Assembly (NCBI GenBank): GCA_009838195.1
Contig: VXSC01000018.1
Location: forward strand, 210,115-274,114
Reading direction: 5' to 3'
DNA from: Rhodothermaceae bacterium
GTDB taxonomy: Bacteria > Bacteroidota > Rhodothermia > Rhodothermales > Bin80
Length of the DNA stretch: 64,000 nucleotides
Both the position numbers and the translations under genes were made by a program. Each line of letters opens with the position of its first letter. Within the stretch, counting starts at the first letter, position 1. The notes beneath the pieces are model-generated. The model had not been told where the DNA came from. It worked only from the letters and a program-made list of their open reading frames with translations, and did no database searches. Positions 26,545 through 37,104 of this stretch are shown piece by piece.

Positions 26545-28398
26545 ATGTGGATCCCCGATCACATAGTGGATCAGGTGCGGGAAAGCTCAGATATCCTGGG
26601 TGTGGTTCAGGACTATGTGCGGATGAAAAAGGCGGGCAACAATTACGTGGGATTGTGTCCGTTTCACGAAGAAAAGACCCCATCCTTTAATGTGAATCCA
26701 TCCAAAGGAATTTTTAAGTGTTTTGGGTGTGGCAAAGGGGGCAATGTCTTGACATTCGTGATGGAGATTGAGAGGCTTGAGTTCGTGGATGCGGTGCGTT
26801 GGCTTGCTGACCGAGCTGGGATTAAAATCCCGGAGCAGAGAGTAGATCGGGAGGCATTTGAACAGACAGAAGTCGTCTATCATGCGCTTCGATTCGCGTC
26901 CGAGTACTTTACCCAAAAACTTCAGGACCCCGTATCTGGTGCTGTGGCTCTTGCGTACTTGCAAAGGCGTGGATTAACAGAAAATACTATTGAGCGATTT
27001 CAATTGGGTTATGCGCCCGATTCATGGGATGGTCTTCTCAAGGCGGCAGAGCGCGGACATATCAAGCCTGAGGCCCTGGAAAGAGCCGGACTGGTCAAAA
27101 AGAATGACAAAGGGGGATATTATGATCGGTTCCGAAACCGGGTGATCTTTCCGGTCTGGTCCCATATCGGTAAGATTACAGGTTTTGGCGGTCGGGCGCT
27201 GAAAGAAGGTCCGAGAACGCCGAAGTACCTCAATTCACCAGAGACTGAAGTGTATCACAAAAGCTTCGTGCTCTATGGTCTTTATCAGGCCAAACGGGAA
27301 GCACGTCAGCAGGGCAAGGTTCTATTGGTGGAAGGGTACACGGATGTCCTGGCTCTGGATCAGGCAGGCATTGGATCGGTGGCATGCTGTGGAACCGCGC
27401 TCACACCGCAACAAGTAAAGCTGTTGGGACGCTTTGTGAAAGAAATCCAGTTGCTCTATGATGCAGACACAGCAGGAGCTGAGGCGACCGAACGTGCCAT
27501 TGACTGTATCCTCCAAAATGGACTTGATGCAAGCGTTGTGTCGTTGCCGGAGGGAGAGGACCCGGATTCATTTGTTCGCAAACAGGGTGCCGATGAATTC
27601 AAGGCCTACCTTCAGGACGAGACCAGAGATTGGCTTGAATCCTTTTTCTGGTCTGCTAAGCAGAAGAACACACTCAGCACACCCCAGGGGATGCGGAAGG
27701 AAATTTCCAGGGTAGCAGAACGGATTACATGGTTGCAGGATCAGCTTCTGCAGAAATTATATATCCAAAAAACGAGTCAATTATTTGGTGTTCTGGAGGG
27801 AGATGTAGCGCAGGAGGTCGCTGTGCATTTCAGGAGCCGCCAAACGTCGGCCAATACAGCTCCTGCGCAGCCTGAAAGCTCTGAGACCGTCGATACAATT
27901 CCCGAGCCGGAGAGAAAACTCTTGGAGTTGATGCTGGAGGAGGGGGCTCCCATGATTGAATATATCCTGGGGAATATGAGCCTTGAAGAGTTTCAGAAAG
28001 GTCCCTCTCTGGAACTCGTAGAGGCATTGGTTGCTCTTTACCATGGGCATACTCGGGAGTCCGACAAACTGGGTTCGATCGACGTTGGGCAGCTTCAGAT
28101 CAGCGCACTCGGTCGGCAGTTGGCCGCTAGCCTCCTGATACGTCAGCATGAGATTTCGAAGAAATGGGAAGAGAAAAAGATTGCAGTTCCCAAACTGAAT
28201 CAAAATCCAAAGCGTATTGCGAAGGATTGCATGCGGCGAGTCAAGAGAAAGTTGATCAAAGGAGAGATGAAAGACCTGATGTCTGGGATAACAAGTGCCG
28301 AAGAAGGTAGTGAGGCGCAACTCGAACTACAGGAGGAGTACCGAAAGAAGAGTCAGTATCTGATTTCTCTTGAGAAGGGAGAAGTTTTTGAGGATTGA
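26545..28398 (+). CDS. dnaG: DNA primase
   Basis: 617-aa primase that makes RNA primers for replication. N-terminal zinc ribbon with CPFHEEKTPSF and CFGCGKGG (about 38-66), RNA polymerase domain, TOPRIM fold with VEGYTDVLAL (about 258-267) and LYDADTAG, then a C-terminal helicase-binding domain (about 450-617). Length is normal. The ATG at 26545 gives a start MWIPDHIVDQVRESSDI of the usual kind. Confidence 0.96.
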   Translation: MWIPDHIVDQVRESSDILGVVQDYVRMKKAGNNYVGLCPFHEEKTPSFNVNPSKGIFKCFGCGKGGNVLTFVMEIERLEFVDAVRWLADRAGIKIPEQRVDREAFEQTEVVYHALRFASEYFTQKLQDPVSGAVALAYLQRRGLTENTIERFQLGYAPDSWDGLLKAAERGHIKPEALERAGLVKKNDKGGYYDRFRNRVIFPVWSHIGKITGFGGRALKEGPRTPKYLNSPETEVYHKSFVLYGLYQAKREARQQGKVLLVEGYTDVLALDQAGIGSVACCGTALTPQQVKLLGRFVKEIQLLYDADTAGAEATERAIDCILQNGLDASVVSLPEGEDPDSFVRKQGADEFKAYLQDETRDWLESFFWSAKQKNTLSTPQGMRKEISRVAERITWLQDQLLQKLYIQKTSQLFGVLEGDVAQEVAVHFRSRQTSANTAPAQPESSETVDTIPEPERKLLELMLEEGAPMIEYILGNMSLEEFQKGPSLELVEALVALYHGHTRESDKLGSIDVGQLQISALGRQLAASLLIRQHEISKKWEEKKIAVPKLNQNPKRIAKDCMRRVKRKLIKGEMKDLMSGITSAEEGSEAQLELQEEYRKKSQYLISLEKGEVFED

Positions 28399-28544
28399 AT
28401 GCAGGAGGCAATCAGAACGAATACTCCAGCAAGTACTGGGTCAATTAGGACTCACTGCAATGCGGTGTGGGTGCTGTCGGCATTAGAGACCGGTTGGCAC
28501 AGAAGTAGGATCCTTAACGGGGCGGAGATTTCGGCGTGGCAGAA

Positions 28545-28961
28545 TCAGTAGTAGCGCTCAAGGCGCTCGGGTGCCTCGGCATCGTATTCTTTGGAGATCC
28601 AGTAGGTTTTCGCGTCTGGATCGAGTTTGCGCCGAAGCGGATCCTTCCCGAAGAGTTGCATCAGCAAGCCAATCGGGATGAATAGGAATACGAAGATTAC
28701 AGTCAGTATAACCCGCGTCATGATGAAACCCAGAACCAGTGCCAGCGCCATCCATGGCTTGTAGAATGGTCGCAATAATCCTGGGGCAATCAACCCGGTA
28801 ACCAGGAGCAGACCACCAATCCCCGCAACGATTACCACTCCCGGAATATCACGCCAGTAGAGTACACCGGCAACGATTAGGAATGCAATCCCAAGCGTGA
28901 TCCCAAAGGAGCGCAGTTGACGGGGTCCTGTATCAAGTGACTGTAATTCTTCACGCAGCAT
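28545..28961 (-). CDS. SxtJ-family membrane protein
   Basis: 138 aa from ATG 28961, overlapping the upstream amidotransferase gene by 11 bp. Three or four hydrophobic segments are seen (LRSFGITLGIAFLIVAGVLY, GVVIVAGIGGLLLVTGLI, ILTVIFVFLFIPIGLLM). The C-terminal signature LFGKDPLRRKLDPDAKTYWI matches SxtJ-like proteins, which often sit next to exopolysaccharide or carbamoyltransferase genes. Biochemical role unknown. Last gene of the dnaE operon. Confidence 0.72.
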   Translation of the reverse strand: MLREELQSLDTGPRQLRSFGITLGIAFLIVAGVLYWRDIPGVVIVAGIGGLLLVTGLIAPGLLRPFYKPWMALALVLGFIMTRVILTVIFVFLFIPIGLLMQLFGKDPLRRKLDPDAKTYWISKEYDAEAPERLERYY

Positions 28962-29637
28962 ATTCGTACTCCAGGGCCTGTCGGACAAGGTTACGGAATA
29001 AGGAGTATGCCTCCATTCGTTCTGGATGAAACTGTACACCGATATGGATGCCGTCTATGCGTTCGATGGCTTCAATGGTGCCATCCGAGCTCTGAGCACT
29101 TACAATATAGCCGGTTCCTGGATCGCATACGGCTTGGAAATGGCGGGAATTCACAATGTTAACGTCTGAATCCCAGATCTTCGCCAGGTGGCTGTTTGGA
29201 AGAATTTTCATCGGATGGTCAGCGGCTCCTCGTTTTTCGCTGTGCACGCATGTTCCGCTGACCTGCTTTTCGACATCTGCGTAGAGCGTCCCTCCAGCCC
29301 GGACAGAGAGCAGTTGCATGCCATAGCAAATTCCAAGGATAGGCAGATTCTGTTCAATTGCCACATCCAGAATCAGGTTGTCAGACTTCCACCGCTTCGG
29401 ATTGACAGGGTCCAGTTGAGTGGGGAGGGTTCCAATCATGTTGGTGGTGATACCGGGGCCACCGGGGATGATTAGTCCTTGAAGCGGATCACAAAGTCGT
29501 TTCGCTTCTACTACAGAATTCACCAGTGGCAGAAGCGTTGGCTGTCCGTGAGCGGCCCTTACCGCATTCACATAGCTGTGATCAAGCCGGTATTGTTCGT
29601 CTTCAAAAGATGTCGTTATACCAATCAACGGTTTCAT
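28951..29637 (-). CDS. Class I glutamine amidotransferase-like hydrolase (PuuD-type)
   Basis: 228-aa gamma-glutamyl-gamma-aminobutyrate hydrolase family protein. The nucleophile cysteine is in GICYGMQLLSV and the His/Glu pair in VQFHPERME. The family hydrolyses gamma-glutamyl amides, for example in putrescine breakdown, but no other putrescine gene is nearby. Its start overlaps the smr-like gene by four bases. Confidence 0.85.
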   Translation of the reverse strand: MKPLIGITTSFEDEQYRLDHSYVNAVRAAHGQPTLLPLVNSVVEAKRLCDPLQGLIIPGGPGITTNMIGTLPTQLDPVNPKRWKSDNLILDVAIEQNLPILGICYGMQLLSVRAGGTLYADVEKQVSGTCVHSEKRGAADHPMKILPNSHLAKIWDSDVNIVNSRHFQAVCDPGTGYIVSAQSSDGTIEAIERIDGIHIGVQFHPERMEAYSLFRNLVRQALEYEYAA

Positions 29638-29966
29638 AAATGGCCGATGTTACGCAAGGTCATGCGTCCAGGGATGTGACGGTTTCCCGTTCTTCGTAAG
29701 GCAACAATCATATGGCCTTCAGACTTGAACGCGCCGCTCACATGTAGGGTAAGCTCCCCACTCTCAATCAACTCAGTGAGAGCAGATTTGATCGTGCGCT
29801 TGCCGGGGGTTGAAGTAGACATTCCGTGAATCAATCGCACCGAGTCCCGGCCACGACGTGAAGATTCAATGATTAGCTGGCGGGCAAGGCGCAGCGCCTC
29901 GTTTACTGTACAGCCGTGTAAATCTAGTTCCGGTCGGATTCCATTATCGGTGAGGCGGGGCTTCAT
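29634..29966 (-). CDS. Smr-domain protein
   Basis: 110-aa stand-alone Smr (small MutS-related) domain: LDLHGCTVNEALRLARQLI, then VRLIHGMSTSTPGKRTIKSAL, ending in GHMIVALRR. Such domains nick or bind nucleic acid. It overlaps its neighbours by ATGA at both ends. In this family the HGxG-like loop is usually conserved; here it reads IHGMSTSTPG, a mild variant. Confidence 0.8.
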   Translation of the reverse strand: MKPRLTDNGIRPELDLHGCTVNEALRLARQLIIESSRRGRDSVRLIHGMSTSTPGKRTIKSALTELIESGELTLHVSGAFKSEGHMIVALRRTGNRHIPGRMTLRNIGHL

Positions 29967-30382
29967 GATGGAGGTGGACGAAAGTAGTCCTCAATCCAGA
30001 CATATATTTGCTGTCGCACACGTCGAAAGGCTGCGAGCTTTTCAGCATCTGAGCCACTGGTTGCGCGGGGGTCCTCAAAACGGCGATGAATATTACTTCT
30101 GGCAGGGACGAAGGGGCAGGCTTCACGCGCAGAATCACAGACGGTCACAACGGTATCCAAGTTCATCGACAGGAATTCGCGGACGTTTTTGGAGGATTGG
30201 TCCTGGATGTCAATCCCGATTTCATCCATGGCACGGATTGCAAATGGGTTCACACCGCTTGGATCCGTCCCCGCGCTGTACACTTCATAGTGATCGCCGT
30301 AGAGGTGTTTCAGCAAACCTTCTGCCATTTGCGAGCGGGACGAGTTATGTGTACAAACAAATAGCACAGTCGGCTTATTCAT
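29963..30382 (-). CDS. arsC: Arsenate reductase, LMW-phosphatase type (ArsC-like)
   Basis: 139 aa from ATG 30382. The P-loop C10-THNSSR-S and the redox pair C82 and C89 (VCDSAREACPF) coincide with the three catalytic cysteines of thioredoxin-coupled arsenate reductases, which favours ArsC over a plain tyrosine phosphatase. It reduces arsenate to arsenite for export. No arsenite pump or ArsR lies nearby; instead it is embedded in the dnaE operon, overlapping dnaE by 8 bp. Confidence 0.87.
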   Translation of the reverse strand: MNKPTVLFVCTHNSSRSQMAEGLLKHLYGDHYEVYSAGTDPSGVNPFAIRAMDEIGIDIQDQSSKNVREFLSMNLDTVVTVCDSAREACPFVPARSNIHRRFEDPRATSGSDAEKLAAFRRVRQQIYVWIEDYFRPPPS

Positions 30383-33300
30383 CGTGTTTTTTCTCTTTCC
30401 ATTCAAGGTGCACCTTATGTGCTCCGAACGTAGATGCCAGAGTTGATATGACATCCGAATTTGCCTCTATGGTCGTGTTCTCACTGATGAGTTTTAACTC
30501 CTGATCCTTTTCCTTGACCTTAAAGAAAAGTTTCTTTTCTCCCGGATTCTTTTTGCAGATCCGAATGAAATGATTCAGATCCTTGTCATTCAGCTTCTCA
30601 AAGTCAGGAGAGATAACAATATTATCAAGAAGTTCACCGCGGATTGCACTCAATGGAATAATACGGCGAACAAGGATTTTGAGAGATCCTCCACTCTCTT
30701 CAATCTCACCGGAAGCCATCACAAGGACGTTCTCCTTGAGATGGTCCTTAACCTCAGCATGTACGGAGGGAAAACAGACGAGCTCCGCCTGTCCGGTACG
30801 ATCTTCAAGCATCGCCGATGACATCAAATCCCCTTTGCGAGTTTTTCTAGGCTTGACCAGGGTAATAACGCCACAGACGGAGCGGTATGGCTTTTCCTCG
30901 CTCTTGGAAGCGAGTGCGGCAATGCCTGCTAGGTCAGAGTCAGAAGAGGAGCGCTGTTCAATTTCCCAGCCATCCAGCGGATGCCCGGATATATAAAAGC
31001 CGGCCAACTCCCGCTCCATCGCAAGTATTTCGGCGTGGGACCACTTTTCACATAAGGGTAGATTTGGTTCTGGTCTCTCGGTAATCGAATCTTCTTCTGC
31101 AAACAGGAAGCCTTGTCCCAGATCTTCATCACGCTTTGCATATTCCGCATAATTAGTAGCGAGGTCCAGGGCTTCAACGATTTGTGCCCGATGTTCTCCA
31201 AATCGGTCTAGGGCACCCACACGGGCCAGAGACTCCAGTGATTTCCTATTGAGGACATGTGGGTCCAGGCGCTTCACAAACTGGAAGAGGCTTTCTGCTG
31301 GTCCCTCTTTGTCCCGGCTGGCCACGATATGGTCAACCGCGGTCCGGGCAACGCCTTTGACAGAGGACAACCCAAAGTGAATCGTTCCACTTTCATCCAC
31401 GGAAAAGTCCTCCCTGCTGTGTGTGACGGACGGGGGCTGAGGTTGCAGCCCCAGTCGCCGTGCCTCATCCAGCATTGAGATGAATCTTTTGGAATCGCCA
31501 GAGGCGTGCGACAGGACCGCTGCCATAAATTCAGCGGTATGGTGCGCCTTCAGGTATGCAGTCTGGTATGCGACAAGTGAGTAGGCAACGCTATGGCTGT
31601 TATGTACCACAAAGCCATTTGCAATGTAGTTATGATCTTCTGCCACGGTGAGATCGTACGTATGTGCGTGACCTGCCGGGATGATTTCTGCGATGCTGTC
31701 CCAGATAATTTTTACACCGGTATCAATCACACAGGTACCCTCTCTACCATATTCAGCGGAAACCAGCGAGGATTCGGGTTCGAGCGTTGCGATCTGATCC
31801 CCAGTGCGAAGGTTTCCCAGGCGCTGCCAGTCTCCTTGTATGCGAAACCGGTGCGTAGAGGTTGTACGAATGCGTCGTCCATTTCTCGTCACCAATTCAA
31901 AAACCTGCTTGAATCCGTTATAGTGAACAGCCTCCACATCGCGGGGAACCAGAGCGCCGTTACAAGTAAGTGCGTAGACCTGAAATCCCTCCCAACCTTC
32001 TTCATGGAGTTGACGAACAGTCGTCTGTGAGCCTGTGCGTGCATCCATGATGAGAGTGGATTCTTCGACACATTTATTGAATCCGTAACCCGCAAATTTA
32101 TCCATCATGTCAAAGACTTCTTCCGCAGTTGCTTCGGGGATCCCGCGTTCTTTTGCCCCCTCTACGAACCGACTGCGCTGGGCGCTCATTACGGATTTTT
32201 TCTTCTTCCCCATTGCTCGGCGTAAGATATCCGCTGCGCCAAGAGAATAGCCTCCCATGACCTGAGCCATTTGCATGACCTGTTCCTGAAAAACGGGGAG
32301 TCCGTAGGTAGACTTCAATACTGGTTCGAGAATTTCGTGTGGGTATTCAATTGGCTCGTCACCATGTTTGCGCTTGATATAGCTCGGAATTAAGTCCATT
32401 GGCCCCGGCCGGTAGAGTGCGTTCATAGCGATTAAATCATCCAGCGAGGTAGGCTTCAACTGCTCGAGCCACTTGCGCATACCGTCTGATTCAAACTGAA
32501 AAATACCGTTTGTGTCTGCCCGTTGAAAGAGTTCAAATGTACGGGCATCGTCCAGCGGTAGTGCATCCATATCGGGTGCATTACCGGTACGATCTTGGAT
32601 AATTTTACAGGTGTCGTTGATGATGGTCAGGGTTGAAAGCCCCAGAAAGTCCATCTTGAGCAAGCCGAAATCCTCAACCCAATCTCCCGAATACTGGGTT
32701 GTAAGAACCTGTTCATCTTTGTTTTTTGTAGTTGAAACCGGGATGTAATCACTGACTAAGCCCGGGGCAATAATGACGCCAGCAGCATGAACTCCGGTGT
32801 GTCTAGCGCATCCTTCCAATACCCGTGAGGCCTTGATCAGGGTCTTGAGGTCCTTACGGTCGGATTTTCGCAATTCTTTTAGTTCCGGGACGGACTTCAA
32901 TGCCTCCTCCAAACTGGTTCCAAACGGGATGGATTTGGCAAGTTTATCCGCCTCTTGAAGCGGGATCCTAAGGACCCGTGCCACATCCCGAATGACTGTG
33001 CGCGCTCCCATAGTGCCGAAGGTGACAATCTGACTGACGTTACGTTTTCCATATTTTTTGATCACGTAATCAATCACCTTTGCTCGCCCATGGTCATCAA
33101 AGTCAATATCAATATCCGGCATGGAAATGCGCTCTGGATTCAGGAAGCGCTCGAAGAGTAGATCATACTTGAGTGGATCTACGTTCGTAATTCCAAGGGA
33201 GTAGGCCACCGCACTGCCAGCTGCCGAGCCTCGTCCGGGGCCGACGGACACACCCATTTCACGAGCGGCAGTAGTAAAATCCTGCACGATCAGAAAGTAG

Positions 33301-34310
33301 CCGGCATATCCCATTTCGCGAATGATGCCCAGTTCGTTGCGCAGGCGGGCCTGCACAGAATCTGAGAACTCCGGGTACCGCTTTCTGCCCCGCTCAAACA
33401 CCATATGCTCCAGGTATTTGTCTGCACTGTCTCCAAATTCATCGGGGATCTGGAAGTGTGGCATCAGAAGGTTTCCCATCGGCAGATCGAACTGACATTT
33501 CTCCGCAATCGCCAGGCTATTTTCCATCCAAACGGCGGTGTCTGGTTTCTTCCCTAGGCTGGCACGCATTTCGTTCGCGGACTTCAGATAGAACTCTTTC
33601 TTATCAAAACGAAGGCGCCGCGGATCATCGAGATCCTTTCCTGTCTGAAGGCAGAGGAGGATGTCCTGTGCGAACGCATCCTCCTTCATGACATAGTGGA
33701 CATCGTTGGTTGCGACCACATTCAGATTGAATTCAGCGGCCCATTTCAGGAGTGTCTCATTGACTAAGGCCTGCTCTTTAATACCGTGGTTTTGAATCTC
33801 TACATAGTAATCCTCAGTGCCAAACAGATCCAGGAATTTTTTGAGCAGCTCGCGTGCTTCGTCCAGGTCGCCATTGAGAATCGCCTGGGGGATTTGTCCC
33901 TGAAGGCAACAGGTCGATGCAACAAGGCCTTCTCGATATTCTGAAAGAAGGTCAAAATCAATGCGGGGTTTGAAATAAAACCCATCCAAAAAAGACAGGG
34001 AGGACAGCTTGATCAGATTCCGATACCCGGTCTCATTTTTCGCCCACAGGATCTGATGATATCGTACTCGGTCTGCTCGTTCCCTCATGGGGCTTGCACA
34101 GAGATAAAACTCGCAGCCTATTACAGGTCGGATCCCATTGCGTTTGGCAATTGAGTAAAATTCCGGCACACCATAAAGATTGCCGTGGTCGGAAATGCCC
34201 AGAGCATCCATGCCAAGCTTTTTTGCCTGTCCTACAAGAGAGTCAATCCGTGCAGCTCCATCCAGTAGGGAGTAGGAGGTATGGCAATGCAAATGGCAGA
34301 AATCAGACAT
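30375..34310 (-). CDS. dnaE: DNA polymerase III alpha subunit with intein
   Basis: 1311-aa precursor; without the 158-residue intein it is 1153 aa, normal for the replicative polymerase. N-terminal PHP domain (FCHLHCHTSYSLLDGAA), catalytic palm with GPGRGSAAGS and the aspartates PDIDIDFDD (about 400), finger domain interrupted by the intein within GYGFNK|SHSVAYS, then tandem helix-hairpin-helix and an OB-fold (VCGVITLVKPR...KTRKGDLM). First gene of an overlapping five-gene operon. Confidence 0.96.
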   Translation of the reverse strand: MSDFCHLHCHTSYSLLDGAARIDSLVGQAKKLGMDALGISDHGNLYGVPEFYSIAKRNGIRPVIGCEFYLCASPMRERADRVRYHQILWAKNETGYRNLIKLSSLSFLDGFYFKPRIDFDLLSEYREGLVASTCCLQGQIPQAILNGDLDEARELLKKFLDLFGTEDYYVEIQNHGIKEQALVNETLLKWAAEFNLNVVATNDVHYVMKEDAFAQDILLCLQTGKDLDDPRRLRFDKKEFYLKSANEMRASLGKKPDTAVWMENSLAIAEKCQFDLPMGNLLMPHFQIPDEFGDSADKYLEHMVFERGRKRYPEFSDSVQARLRNELGIIREMGYAGYFLIVQDFTTAAREMGVSVGPGRGSAAGSAVAYSLGITNVDPLKYDLLFERFLNPERISMPDIDIDFDDHGRAKVIDYVIKKYGKRNVSQIVTFGTMGARTVIRDVARVLRIPLQEADKLAKSIPFGTSLEEALKSVPELKELRKSDRKDLKTLIKASRVLEGCARHTGVHAAGVIIAPGLVSDYIPVSTTKNKDEQVLTTQYSGDWVEDFGLLKMDFLGLSTLTIINDTCKIIQDRTGNAPDMDALPLDDARTFELFQRADTNGIFQFESDGMRKWLEQLKPTSLDDLIAMNALYRPGPMDLIPSYIKRKHGDEPIEYPHEILEPVLKSTYGLPVFQEQVMQMAQVMGGYSLGAADILRRAMGKKKKSVMSAQRSRFVEGAKERGIPEATAEEVFDMMDKFAGYGFNKCVEESTLIMDARTGSQTTVRQLHEEGWEGFQVYALTCNGALVPRDVEAVHYNGFKQVFELVTRNGRRIRTTSTHRFRIQGDWQRLGNLRTGDQIATLEPESSLVSAEYGREGTCVIDTGVKIIWDSIAEIIPAGHAHTYDLTVAEDHNYIANGFVVHNSHSVAYSLVAYQTAYLKAHHTAEFMAAVLSHASGDSKRFISMLDEARRLGLQPQPPSVTHSREDFSVDESGTIHFGLSSVKGVARTAVDHIVASRDKEGPAESLFQFVKRLDPHVLNRKSLESLARVGALDRFGEHRAQIVEALDLATNYAEYAKRDEDLGQGFLFAEEDSITERPEPNLPLCEKWSHAEILAMERELAGFYISGHPLDGWEIEQRSSSDSDLAGIAALASKSEEKPYRSVCGVITLVKPRKTRKGDLMSSAMLEDRTGQAELVCFPSVHAEVKDHLKENVLVMASGEIEESGGSLKILVRRIIPLSAIRGELLDNIVISPDFEKLNDKDLNHFIRICKKNPGEKKLFFKVKEKDQELKLISENTTIEANSDVISTLASTFGAHKVHLEWKEKKHDE
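31599..32072 (-). other. Mini-intein in DnaE (158 aa)
   Basis: It starts at Cys747 of the precursor (CVEESTLI) and ends in NGFVVHN; the next extein residue is Ser. Block B is TSTHRFRI with QRLGNLRTGDQIA, block F is HTYDLTVAEDHNY. No homing endonuclease fits in 158 residues. The junction lies four residues downstream of the split-intein site of cyanobacterial DnaE (Y|CFNKSH), so it is a neighbouring but different insertion position. Confidence 0.93.
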
Positions 34311-34586
34311 AATTGCGCAGCACTATTTATGCAAAAGGTGTGATGGGGAAGATAAGCAGTAGCAATGCTATGTTGTCCCTGGGGTTATTGAGATTTAGGA
34401 GTGCGGCATACCTCAGGTAGTCAACCTTGCAGTATCGGGAGCCTGCACAGGTTTCTGGAAGACGTACTCTGAGTATTAGGCGGCTTTTGCTTGGGAAATT
34501 CAAATTCCAGGATGACAGGTAAAGGGGCTGGAATCCCGATTGTGCACAATAGGGACTCAATCAGAAAACCATCCGCTGCCTCAAGT

Positions 34587-36773
<2,187 letters not shown>

Positions 36774-37104
36774 TTAGTGTCTAGAGGTTGATGATTGGAG
36801 TTGTTCAGGGCCGAAGAGAACTCACAAATATACTGCTAGTTTCTGAAGCCAAAAAAGCGAGATGAAAACACAGATTTGTGTTGACGATCAAGATACAAAG
36901 CCCGTTGAACATGGCTGGTTCGGGGTTGATTCAGATTGTATTGTCTGCATGTAGGAAGTCGTTGATGTTAGGGCAGAATAAGTGCATCCTGCTGCGAAGA
37001 GGTGGACGCAACGAACCATTTATTTCTTTATTCCTGATGCTCCTGATAGGTGTGGATACCCTTTGATGTCGTATCTTCGGTGACTGGACCGAACCTTTAT
37101 AATC
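36774..37104. other. Divergent promoter region, 331 bp
   Basis: Lies between katG (minus) and the metalloprotease (plus) and must drive both. I see no clear operator palindrome and no gene. Confidence 0.4.

Noticed and set aside
34311..34586. Short frames between dnaE and katG
   Set aside because: No domain, no ribosome-binding site, and the gap is under 300 bp; treated as promoter DNA.
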